DNA of 58,852 nucleotides from Gemmatimonadota bacterium. GTDB taxonomy: Bacteria > Gemmatimonadota > Gemmatimonadetes > Gemmatimonadales > GWC2-71-9. Under the pieces are notes generated by a model. It saw nothing but the letters and a program-made list of their open reading frames with translations, was not told where the DNA came from and did no database searches. How positions within the stretch are numbered: position 1 is the stretch's first letter; every line of letters starts with the position of its first letter. Location of the stretch: contig SHZU01000014.1 of the NCBI GenBank assembly GCA_009692115.1, forward strand, positions 1-58,852, given 5' to 3'. Shown here piece after piece: positions 8,872 to 16,253 of the stretch. The position numbers and the translations under genes are program-made.

Positions 8872-10182
8872 ATGCCAAGTTCCCGATCGGAGGCGCTCTT
8901 CGACCAAGCCCGCGAAGTCATGCCCTCGGGCTACACCCGCCACATGGTCGTCGCCAAGCCCTACCCCCAGTATGCCGACTACGGAGCCGGCTGCCGGATC
9001 ATCGACGTCGACGGTCGTTCGACCATCGACTTCGTCAACAACTTCACCGCCCTGATCCACGGACACAGCAAGAAGGAAATCGTCGAGGTTATCGCCGCCC
9101 AGGCCGGCCGCCTTCTCTCGGCCATCCTGCCAACCGAATGGGAAGTCCGGCTCGCCGAACTGTTGGTCGAGCGGATTCCCGGCGTCGAGCAAGTCCGGTT
9201 CACCAATACCGGCTCGGAAGCGGTGATGATTGCCGTGAAGGTGGCCCGGGCCTACACCGGGAAACCGAAGATCGCCAAGATGGAGGGCGGTTATCACGGC
9301 CAATTCGATCTGATCGAGGCCAGCTTCCAGCCTCCACCTGACCGGTGGGGTGACCCGGCCCGGCCGACCGCGGTGGCCAACAACGTCGGGACACCGCAAA
9401 GCCTGCTCGACGAACTGGTCCTCCTGCCCGTAAACGACATCGAGAACACCCGGGCCCGGCTCCGTGCGGACGCCAATCAAATCGCCGCTGTCATCATCGA
9501 CCCGAACCGGCTCCAACTGGGAATGGTCGAACCCCGAGCCGACTATCTGGCCATGCTCCGCGATGAGACGGCTCGGCTCGGCATCGTGCTGATCTTCGAC
9601 GAGGTGATTGCCCTCCGGAACAGCTATCACGGCACCCAGGGCCTCCTCGGCATCACCCCCGACCTGACCACGATGGGCAAGATCATCGGCGGCGGGATGC
9701 CGATCGGGGCGCTCGGCGGTACCATCGAGGCGATGTCGGTGTTCAATGTCGACTCCGGTGAGCCCAAGGTGAAGCACAGCGGCACCTTCACCGCCAACCC
9801 GCTCTCCATGGCCACGGGCCATGTCGGGATGTCGCTGCTGACTCGAGAAGCCTTCGATGATCTGTCAGCCAAGGGCCAACGACTTCGCGACGGGCTCGAG
9901 CGGGTTCGCCGCGACCTCGGCATCGTCGGCCGAGTCGAGGGACGGACCTCGATGTCGGCGCTGATGATGACCGACCAACCGGTCACCAACTACCGGCAGC
10001 TCTCGGCCGTCATGGCGTCCGGGCTCCTGGCCAAGACCCAGGCCTACCAGAAACTGCTGCTGGCCGAGGGCGTGCTGACCCTCAGGGGCGGATTCATCGG
10101 CTCGACGCCGATGACCAACGACGACATCGATTTCACCATCGAGGCGGCCCGCCGGGCCCTCACCAAGTTGATCGCCGCCTGA
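8872..10182 (+). CDS. class III PLP-dependent aminotransferase (glutamate-1-semialdehyde aminomutase-like), copy 1
   Basis: 436 residues from the ATG at 8872. The open frame extends upstream but that part translates to low-complexity Ser/Arg. Features include FTNTGSEAVMIAVKVARAYTG around residue 110, EGGYHGQFD, IIDPNR, LIFDEVIALR and the PLP lysine in TTMGKIIGGGMPIGA. Overall it resembles GSA aminomutase, but heme genes are absent nearby. With Hyi and tartrate dehydrogenase genes following at 2-base spacing and overlap, it is more likely a catabolic aminotransferase or aminomutase. A paralogue lies at 14774. Confidence 0.87.
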   Translation: MPSSRSEALFDQAREVMPSGYTRHMVVAKPYPQYADYGAGCRIIDVDGRSTIDFVNNFTALIHGHSKKEIVEVIAAQAGRLLSAILPTEWEVRLAELLVERIPGVEQVRFTNTGSEAVMIAVKVARAYTGKPKIAKMEGGYHGQFDLIEASFQPPPDRWGDPARPTAVANNVGTPQSLLDELVLLPVNDIENTRARLRADANQIAAVIIDPNRLQLGMVEPRADYLAMLRDETARLGIVLIFDEVIALRNSYHGTQGLLGITPDLTTMGKIIGGGMPIGALGGTIEAMSVFNVDSGEPKVKHSGTFTANPLSMATGHVGMSLLTREAFDDLSAKGQRLRDGLERVRRDLGIVGRVEGRTSMSALMMTDQPVTNYRQLSAVMASGLLAKTQAYQKLLLAEGVLTLRGGFIGSTPMTNDDIDFTIEAARRALTKLIAA

Positions 10183-10184
10183 CG

Positions 10185-10982
10185 ATGGCGCGACCCAATC
10201 CGAGTTGCAGTGTCTCGATGATGTTCCGGGAGCTTCCGATCCTGGAACGGTTCGGCGCGGCCCGCGCAGCTGGGTTCGAGGGCGTCGAAATCCAAGTCAT
10301 CGACGAGGGCAACCCGGCGGCGATGGCTGATGCGGCCCGCGATGCGGGGGTCGAGGTCGTCCTGATCAACGTCGACATGGGCGACTTTCGCACCGGCGGC
10401 CCCGGACTGTCCGGGGTTCCCGGCCGCGAGGCCGAGTTCCGCGCCGCGCTCACTCGGGCCCTCGATGCCAGCCGGGTCCTCAGCGCCAACCGGATCCACC
10501 TCGGCCCCTCTCGGGTGCCGCCCGGCACGAGCCGGGACGAATGTCTGGCGGTCTATCGAGCTAACCTGGCCTGGGCCGTGGAACAAGCAACCGGTCACCC
10601 GGCGACCCTGCTCCTTGAGCCGCTGAATGTGGTCGAGAGTCCGACGATCCTTCTCAGCGACTTGGCGGAGACGGTTCGGTTGATTCAGGAATGCCGCTCC
10701 GACCGGGTTGGCCTCCAGTTCGACATCTACCACGCGGCGATGAACGGGGTCGACATCCCGAAGGCCTTCCGGGACCACTTCGCCTCGATCCGGCACATTC
10801 AGTTCGCCGACGCGCCGGGCCGCCATGAACCGGGCACCGGCCAAATCGATTTCCCAGCCATCTTTTCGAACATTGCCGCGAGTTCGTATGCCGGCTGGGC
10901 CGGCGCTGAGTACGTTCCGGCAACCACCACGGCCGCCTCGTTTGGGTGGCGCCACACCTTGCGAGAGCACTTCGCCTCATGA
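10185..10982 (+). CDS. hydroxypyruvate isomerase-like TIM-barrel protein
   Basis: 265 residues of the xylose-isomerase-like TIM-barrel superfamily, Hyi/OtnI branch. N-terminal SVSMMFRELPILERFGAARAAGFEGVEI matches the family's opening (split here: SVSMMFRELPILERF, then GFEGVEIQ). Metal-site blocks are LLEPLN (Glu), LQFDIYHA (Asp, His), HIQFADAPGRHEPGTGQIDF and WAGAEY (Glu). Hyi interconverts hydroxypyruvate and tartronate semialdehyde; relatives act on 3-oxo-tetronates. Its stop overlaps the start of the next gene (ATGA). A tartronate-semialdehyde-reductase-like gene is at 699. Confidence 0.8.
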   Translation: MARPNPSCSVSMMFRELPILERFGAARAAGFEGVEIQVIDEGNPAAMADAARDAGVEVVLINVDMGDFRTGGPGLSGVPGREAEFRAALTRALDASRVLSANRIHLGPSRVPPGTSRDECLAVYRANLAWAVEQATGHPATLLLEPLNVVESPTILLSDLAETVRLIQECRSDRVGLQFDIYHAAMNGVDIPKAFRDHFASIRHIQFADAPGRHEPGTGQIDFPAIFSNIAASSYAGWAGAEYVPATTTAASFGWRHTLREHFAS

Positions 10983-12037
10983 CCACATACCGCATTGCCC
11001 TGATCCCCGGCGACGGCATCGGCAAAGAAGTCGTCCCCGAAGGCGTCCGGGTCCTCGATGCCGTCGGCCGGAAGATCGGGGTGTCCTTCGAGTGGACCCC
11101 GTTCGACTGGAGTTGCGAGACCTACCATCGGACCGGCCGGATGATGCCGGCCGACGGCCTCGACCAACTCCGGGGCTTCGACGCGATTTATCTTGGCGCG
11201 GTCGGATTTCCCGGCGTCCCCGATCACGTCTCGCTCTGGGGACTCCTGATTCCGATCCGGCGGGAGTTCGACCAATACGCCAACATCCGGCCCTGCCGAA
11301 TCATGCCCGGTCTCAAGTCGCCGCTGGCGAACACCGAGGGGCGGAAGATCGATTTCTGGATCGTCCGGGAAAACGTCGAGGGCGAGTATTCCGAGATCGG
11401 CGGCCGGATCTTTGCCGGCACCGACCGCGAGACCGTGGTGCAGCAATCCGTCTTTACCCGGATCGGCGTCGATCGGATCGTCGAGTATGCCTTCCGGCTG
11501 GCCGAGAAGAAGGGCCTGGCCAAGGTGACCTCGGCCACCAAATCGAACGGGATTTCGATCAGCATGCCCTACTGGGACGAGCGGTTTGCCGAGGTGGCGA
11601 AGCGATTTCCCAAGATCACGACCGACAAGTTCCACATTGACATTCTGACCGCCCACTTCGTGGCCCATCCCGAGTGGTTCGACGTGGTGGTCGGGTCAAA
11701 CCTCTTCGGCGACATCCTGTCGGACTTGGGCCCCGCGGTCTGCGGCAGTATCGGCATTGCCCCGTCGGCCAATATCAATCCGGACCGGAGGGTTCCTTCG
11801 ATGTTCGAGCCGGTTCACGGCTCGGCGCCCGATATTGCCGGACGGGGCATCGCCAACCCGATCGGGCAAATCTGGGCCGGGGCGATGATGCTCGAGCACC
11901 TCGGGCACACCGACGGGCACGACCGGATCATCAGGGCCATCGAAACGGTTCTTGGGAGTGGTGGTCCCCGAACTCCTGACCTGGGCGGGAACGCCACCAC
12001 GGTCGACCTGGGGCGGGCCATTGAAGGCGCGATTTAG
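10979..12037 (+). CDS. tartrate / D-malate dehydrogenase (isocitrate-isopropylmalate dehydrogenase family)
   Basis: 352 residues from the ATG at 10979. Motifs: LIPGDGIGKEVVPEG at residues 8-22, IRPCRIMPG, DFWIVRENVEGEYSEIGG, TSATKSN and the metal-binding VGSNLFGDILSDLGP near residues 240-254, then EPVHGSAPDIAGRGIANP. The ENVEGEYS segment and the overall length fit the TtuC/DmlA branch that oxidises tartrate or D-malate with NAD. It ends the rightward trio. The stop codon is followed immediately by a CTCGGC tandem tract. Confidence 0.85.
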   Translation: MTTYRIALIPGDGIGKEVVPEGVRVLDAVGRKIGVSFEWTPFDWSCETYHRTGRMMPADGLDQLRGFDAIYLGAVGFPGVPDHVSLWGLLIPIRREFDQYANIRPCRIMPGLKSPLANTEGRKIDFWIVRENVEGEYSEIGGRIFAGTDRETVVQQSVFTRIGVDRIVEYAFRLAEKKGLAKVTSATKSNGISISMPYWDERFAEVAKRFPKITTDKFHIDILTAHFVAHPEWFDVVVGSNLFGDILSDLGPAVCGSIGIAPSANINPDRRVPSMFEPVHGSAPDIAGRGIANPIGQIWAGAMMLEHLGHTDGHDRIIRAIETVLGSGGPRTPDLGGNATTVDLGRAIEGAI

Positions 12038-12076
12038 GCTCGGCACTCGGCAACTCGGCGCTCGGCGCTCGGCGCA
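12038..12076. repeat. CTCGGC heptad tandem tract A
   Basis: Directly after the stop at 12035-12037 lie five imperfect copies of a 7-8 base unit of form (A/G)CTCGGC. Similar tracts sit at 35704-35741 and 38152-38190, all at gene ends. No function is known to me. Confidence 0.7.
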
Positions 12077-12150
12077 ACGGACGGGGGGGACAGGTTTTCC
12101 ACGCTGCACTCGCCAGGCTTCAGAGCAACGGCTGTGGGTTGAACAGCGTT

Positions 12151-12252
12151 GACAGGATGAACAAGATGAAAAGATGATAGAACTACTGGCCCGCGGCTGA
12201 ATCTTGAGACCAAGCCGTCCGTTGAGTTTCTGTTCATCCTGTTCATCCTGTC
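12151..12252. repeat. intergenic inverted repeat with TTCATCCTGT arms
   Basis: The 20-base arm at 12151-12170 (starts GACAGGATGAACA) is the reverse complement, with one mismatch, of 12233-12252 (ends TTCATCCTGTC). The right arm itself contains TTCATCCTG twice, at 12233 and 12243. Sixty-two bases separate the arms. It fills much of the 278-base gap 12038-12315, where I see no gene. It looks like a REP-like or miniature mobile element. Confidence 0.65.
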
Positions 12253-12315
12253 GTGGTTGTTCCTCCGGCCCGCCGCAAACCCACGCTCCGGGTGGAGCAA
12301 CCGACTGGAGGAGTA

Positions 12316-13071
12316 CTACCGCCGCTTCTCGAGGATGGCGCGGATGGTCTCCCTAGCCTCCGGACTCCCTAGCCGCGCCGCCAGAATCCTGGTTTCGGTT
12401 TCCGCCGTTTCCCGGACCCGCGCGGCGAGCGGCGCCCGCATTAACCGTTTGGTTTCCCGAACCGACTCGGGCGCCAGGGCATTGAACCGTTCCGCGACCC
12501 GGCGCGCGTGCGCCACCACCTCCGCCGCCGGCACCACAGCGGTCGCCAGACCGCACGCGACGGCTTCGGCCGGGGTGAGTGGCTCGCCTAGGAGCAGCTT
12601 CTCGGCGGCCCGGGCGTGGCCCATCAATCTCGGCAGCAGCAGGCTCGAGCCGAACTCGGGCACCAGGCCCAGCGCCACGAACGGCATCAGGAGCCGGGCC
12701 TCGTCCGAGACGTAGACCAAGTCGCAGTGCAGCAATATCGTGACGCCTACCCCAACGGCGAGGCCGGTCACCGCCGCCGCCACCGGCTTCGGACAATCGA
12801 ACATCGCCGCCATGAACGGCGGCAACGGCGGATCCCGCTCGACCGGCGATCGTTCCAGGAAGTCACCCAGATCATTCCCGGCGCAGAAGATGCCCGGCTG
12901 CCCGGTCAAGAGGATGGCCCGGACTTGGGGGTCGAGCCCGGCCGTCCGAACGCCCTCGGCGATAGCATCGTACATCGCCTTCGTGAGGGCGTTCTTCTTC
13001 TCGGGCGGGGCCAGCTCGATCGTGGCGACTCCGTTGGCAATACTGAACCGAACGTACGGCGTGGATGTCAT
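12316..13071 (-). CDS. enoyl-CoA hydratase/isomerase family protein (delta3-delta2 isomerase-like)
   Basis: 251 residues, crotonase fold. The oxyanion-hole blocks are PGIFCAGNDLGDF and GLAVGVGVTILLHCDLVY. The catalytic Glu is in LGLVPEFGSSLLLPR, but the first hydratase Glu (GGG.EL in hydratases) is replaced by VGVGVT. This pattern is typical of the PECI-type delta3,delta2-enoyl-CoA isomerases rather than true hydratases. It is last in a leftward four-gene operon, 6 bases after the SDR. Confidence 0.83.
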   Translation of the reverse strand: MTSTPYVRFSIANGVATIELAPPEKKNALTKAMYDAIAEGVRTAGLDPQVRAILLTGQPGIFCAGNDLGDFLERSPVERDPPLPPFMAAMFDCPKPVAAAVTGLAVGVGVTILLHCDLVYVSDEARLLMPFVALGLVPEFGSSLLLPRLMGHARAAEKLLLGEPLTPAEAVACGLATAVVPAAEVVAHARRVAERFNALAPESVRETKRLMRAPLAARVRETAETETRILAARLGSPEARETIRAILEKRR

Positions 13072-13077
13072 CCCGGA

Positions 13078-13866
13078 TCAGGAATGAATCACGGACACGC
13101 CGCCGTCGACGGCCAGGATTTGTCCGGTGATGTGCTTGCCGGCGTCCGAAGCAAACAGCAGCGCCGCGCCCTTCAGGTCATCGTCATCGCCGAGCCGCCG
13201 AAGCGGAGCGCGGGCGGCCAGGTTTTCGGGGCCCATTTTCTCGAGCGTGCCCTTGGTCATTTTGCTTGGAAAGAAGCCTGGCGCCAGGGCGTTGACGGTG
13301 ATCCCGAACTCCCCCCATTCGCCGGCCAGCGTCCGGGTCAGGTTGACGACCGCGCCCTTGCTGGTGTTGTAGGCCACCGTGTCGTGGCCGGGGGGATTTC
13401 CTCCCAGGCCCGCGATCGACGCGGTCATGATGATCCGGCCCTTCCGGCGGGGAATCATGCTCTGCTTGGCAATGGCCTGACTGAACAGGAAGACGCTCCG
13501 GAGATTCAGGTTCATCACCTTGTCCCAGGCTTCGAGCGGATGGTCTTCGGCCGGGGCACCCCAGGCCGCGCCGGCGTTGTTGACCAGGATATCGACATCA
13601 CCGAGCCGGGCCATCGTTTCGGCCACCACCCGATTCACTTCGGCGGGTATGCTGGCGTCGGCGGCGATCCAGCTTGCATCGATGCCCAGTTTGCCGAGGT
13701 GGGCCGCCGCCGCTTCGAGTTCGGCCGCTTTCCGGGACGTCAAAACCACCCGGGCGCCCGCCTCACCGAGGGCCTCGGCGATCTGCAGGCCAAGCCCGCG
13801 GGATCCCCCGGTCACCAGGGCGGTGCGGCCGGTCAGGTCGAACAACTTGAACACGGGGGTACTCAT
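13078..13866 (-). CDS. SDR-family oxidoreductase (gluconate 5-dehydrogenase-like)
   Basis: 262 residues from the ATG at 13866. The open frame continues to 14172 but that part is antisense-like. It has TGGSRGLGLQIA at about residues 17-28, NNAGAAWG, the catalytic Ser in TASIAGLGG, YNTSKGA and a C-terminal AVDGGVSV. Resemblance to gluconate 5-dehydrogenase-type SDRs is general, so the substrate is open. It overlaps the BKACE gene by 4 bases, so it probably makes or consumes the beta-keto acid that BKACE cleaves. Confidence 0.84.
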   Translation of the reverse strand: MSTPVFKLFDLTGRTALVTGGSRGLGLQIAEALGEAGARVVLTSRKAAELEAAAAHLGKLGIDASWIAADASIPAEVNRVVAETMARLGDVDILVNNAGAAWGAPAEDHPLEAWDKVMNLNLRSVFLFSQAIAKQSMIPRRKGRIIMTASIAGLGGNPPGHDTVAYNTSKGAVVNLTRTLAGEWGEFGITVNALAPGFFPSKMTKGTLEKMGPENLAARAPLRRLGDDDDLKGAALLFASDAGKHITGQILAVDGGVSVIHS

Positions 13867-14768
13867 GGCGAAGCTCCGGAGGCGGTTAGGCCTAGAATAT
13901 CTCGTGCTTCGGCCGGAGTTGCGAGGCTCCCCCCCATCGACTCGACGACTTTGACCGCCCGCTCCACCAACACGGTGTTGGACGGGGCCAAGACGCCCCG
14001 GTCCAAATACAGATTGTCTTCGAGGCCGACGCGGACATGGCCGCCCGCCGCGGCCGCCATCGCCACCATCGGGAACTGCCGGGGACCAATCCCAAACGCC
14101 GCCCACTCCGCGTCGGCCGGGGCCAGGCTCCGCAGAAACCCAAGCGCTTCGGGCGTGTCGGGGGCCCCCCATTCGATCCCGAGGCAGAATTGGAAGAAGG
14201 CCGGCCCTTTGACGAACCCGGTCTTGATGAGATGACTGGCCAGCCGGACATGCCCGGAGTCGAACACCTCGAGTTCCGGTTTGACGCCCGCATCCCGAAT
14301 GGCCGCCGCCATGATCTGGAGGTGCTTCACCGTGTTCATCATGACCGTGCTGCCGAACGCGTCGCCCGAGGCCATCGTGGCCACATCGAGGCTGCAGATC
14401 TCCGGCTTGAGCTCGACCACGTGCTGGACCCGGATCGTGGGCGCCGCGAGGTTGGTGCCGGGACCGGGCGTCCGGGGATCGTCATCGCCGGGGGCAAACC
14501 GCTGGCCCGGGCCGGTGGTGAGGTTGATGATCACGTCCACCGACGAACTCCGGATCCGGTCAACCACCTCGCGGTAGAGATCAAGCCGCATACTGGCGAG
14601 GCCGGTCTCGGGATCGCGGACGTGGATATGGGTGATGGCCGCGCCCGCCTTGGCGGCCTCGATGCAGGCGGTGGCAATTTGGGCCGGCGTCACCGGCACG
14701 GCCGGATTTTTCTTGACCGTCGGGGGCGACCCGGTCACGGCACAGGTCAGAATCGTCTTCTTGGCCAT
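13863..14768 (-). CDS. BKACE family beta-keto acid cleavage enzyme (DUF849), copy 2
   Basis: 301 residues. The opening TCAVTGSPPTVKKNPAVPVT and the block ITHIHVRDPETG, with the zinc His-x-His, are typical of the BKACE branch that includes dehydrocarnitine cleavage. GGHVRVGLEDN near residues 250-260 gives the C-terminal signature. Product would be acetoacetate plus the substituted acyl-CoA. It differs clearly from copy 1 (HYHARD branch), so the two should take different keto acids. Five bases separate it from the aminotransferase upstream. Confidence 0.88.
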   Translation of the reverse strand: MAKKTILTCAVTGSPPTVKKNPAVPVTPAQIATACIEAAKAGAAITHIHVRDPETGLASMRLDLYREVVDRIRSSSVDVIINLTTGPGQRFAPGDDDPRTPGPGTNLAAPTIRVQHVVELKPEICSLDVATMASGDAFGSTVMMNTVKHLQIMAAAIRDAGVKPELEVFDSGHVRLASHLIKTGFVKGPAFFQFCLGIEWGAPDTPEALGFLRSLAPADAEWAAFGIGPRQFPMVAMAAAAGGHVRVGLEDNLYLDRGVLAPSNTVLVERAVKVVESMGGSLATPAEARDILGLTASGASP

Positions 14769-14773
14769 GGTCT

Positions 14774-16090
14774 CTACTTGGTTCGGGTCATACCGGCCAG
14801 CGCGGTCTTGAGCGCCGTCACGAAGGAATCCACCTCGGCGTCGGTCATCGGCGTCGAGAGACAGCCGAGGCCGGTCTTCCCGATGATAATCCCGGACCCC
14901 ATCAGGCGGCGATGCAACTCGGCCATTCGGGCCGCCGGTTGGGCGTTCCGGACCCCGCTCCGGTAGTTGGTGATTCGATCCGACGTCAGCACGATCCGGA
15001 ACAAGGAACCGTCCCCGGTGAGTTGACCCCGTTCACCGGCGTCATGGAAGGCTTGGTTGCCCTCCCGGCGGAGCCGCTCGCCCATGGCGTTGAGCCGATC
15101 GACGGCGGCAGGGGTCCAATCCTCGAGGGCCGCGAGCCCGGCCACCATCGTGAGCGGGTTACCGCTGAACGTACCGCCGGACAGCACCTTCGGGGTGCCC
15201 TTGGTCGGATCGAGCATCGCCATCAACTCGATCCGGCCACCGACCGCGCCGACTGGGAGGCCGCCCCCCATCACTTTGCCGAATGTCGTGAGGTCCGGCG
15301 TACCGCCATACCGGCCTTGGGCCCCGTGGTACCCCACCCGAAAGCTGATCACTTCATCATAGATCAACACCACCCCGTACTGCCGGGTGATCTCGGTCAG
15401 AAACTCGAGGAAACCCGGTTCCGGCATTGGGGCGCCGGTCCGGACCGACATCGGATCGACCAGTAGCGCCGCGAGCTCGCCACCATGCTGTTGCATCAAC
15501 CGCTCGACCGCGGCCCGATCATTGTATTGAACGACCAGCACCTCGTCGAGGAGAGACGGCGGCAAACCTCCGGTGGTTGGAGCGCTGGCTGGTTGATCCT
15601 CCGGCCCCCAATTGGCCGGCGTGCCGCCGAAGCTCACCTGGACGTAGTCGTAGTATCCGTGATACCCTCCCTCGAACTTGGCGATCTTGGCGCGGCCGGT
15701 AAACGCCCGAGCCATCTTCACGGCCAACATCACCGCTTCAGTGCCCGAGTTGGCAAACCGAATCTGGTCGAGGCTGGCCACTCGTTCGACCATCGCTTTG
15801 GCGAGCAAGACCTCCGCTTCGCCGGGTTCGGACCAGACCGTTCCCCGCCCCAATTGGGCGACGATCGCCGCCACGATCGCCGGATGGGCGTGACCGTGAA
15901 TCAACGAGGTCATGTTGTTGAGGAAATCGACCCGCTCGACGCCGTCGACATCGATCAGCCGGCACCCGCCCGCCGACCGGGCGTAGATCGGAAAGGGCGT
16001 ATAATGGTAATGCAGCCGAGAGGTACCGCCCGGGATGTATTTCAGGGCTTCCCGGTAGAGTTGTTCGGTGGGGCTCGAAACCGAGGTCAT
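14774..16090 (-). CDS. class III PLP-dependent aminotransferase (glutamate-1-semialdehyde aminomutase-like), copy 2
   Basis: 438 residues from the ATG at 16090. Features: FANSGTEAVMLAVKMARAFTG, FEGGYHGYYDYVQVSFGG, LIYDEVISFRVGYHG and the PLP lysine in TTFGKVMGGGLPVGA. It is first in the operon aminotransferase-BKACE-SDR-isomerase and is the natural donor of the keto acid for BKACE. The upstream gap to the divergent amidase (16091-16253) holds the 14-bp palindrome at 16147. Confidence 0.87.
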   Translation of the reverse strand: MTSVSSPTEQLYREALKYIPGGTSRLHYHYTPFPIYARSAGGCRLIDVDGVERVDFLNNMTSLIHGHAHPAIVAAIVAQLGRGTVWSEPGEAEVLLAKAMVERVASLDQIRFANSGTEAVMLAVKMARAFTGRAKIAKFEGGYHGYYDYVQVSFGGTPANWGPEDQPASAPTTGGLPPSLLDEVLVVQYNDRAAVERLMQQHGGELAALLVDPMSVRTGAPMPEPGFLEFLTEITRQYGVVLIYDEVISFRVGYHGAQGRYGGTPDLTTFGKVMGGGLPVGAVGGRIELMAMLDPTKGTPKVLSGGTFSGNPLTMVAGLAALEDWTPAAVDRLNAMGERLRREGNQAFHDAGERGQLTGDGSLFRIVLTSDRITNYRSGVRNAQPAARMAELHRRLMGSGIIIGKTGLGCLSTPMTDAEVDSFVTALKTALAGMTRTK

Positions 16091-16146
16091 GAGGCTCCTT
16101 CGGAGTGATTTCGACGGGATGCTTCTCGGGACACGAGGTCGTCGCC

Positions 16147-16160
16147 CGTTGGTACCAACG
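16147..16160. promoter_or_regulatory. candidate operator, 14-bp palindrome CGTTGGTACCAACG
   Basis: Perfect palindrome in the divergent gap between the aminotransferase (start 16090) and the amidase (start 16254). The same core GTTGGTACCAAC followed by an identical GTCGCG recurs at 22858 in the only other divergent promoter of this locus. The TTGGT half-site resembles those of GntR/FadR-type repressors, but no regulator gene is in the gap. Confidence 0.5.
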
Positions 16161-16253
16161 GTCGCGGGCGGCGACATCCGCTCAACCGATCCGGTCGCTT
16201 GACTTTCGATCTTCAGGCAGCGAATTAGGTCCATCCCGATCCAAGGTGTCACT

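Noticed and set aside
8872-10182. Heme-biosynthesis hemL
   Set aside because: The similarity to GSA aminomutase is superfamily-wide; two copies in catabolic operons and no other heme genes make the biosynthetic role unlikely.
12616-14235. Long rightward open frame of 539 codons
   Set aside because: It lies antisense to the enoyl-CoA isomerase, SDR and BKACE genes. Its translation is rich in Arg, Gly, His and Gln without family motifs, as expected from high-GC shadow frames.
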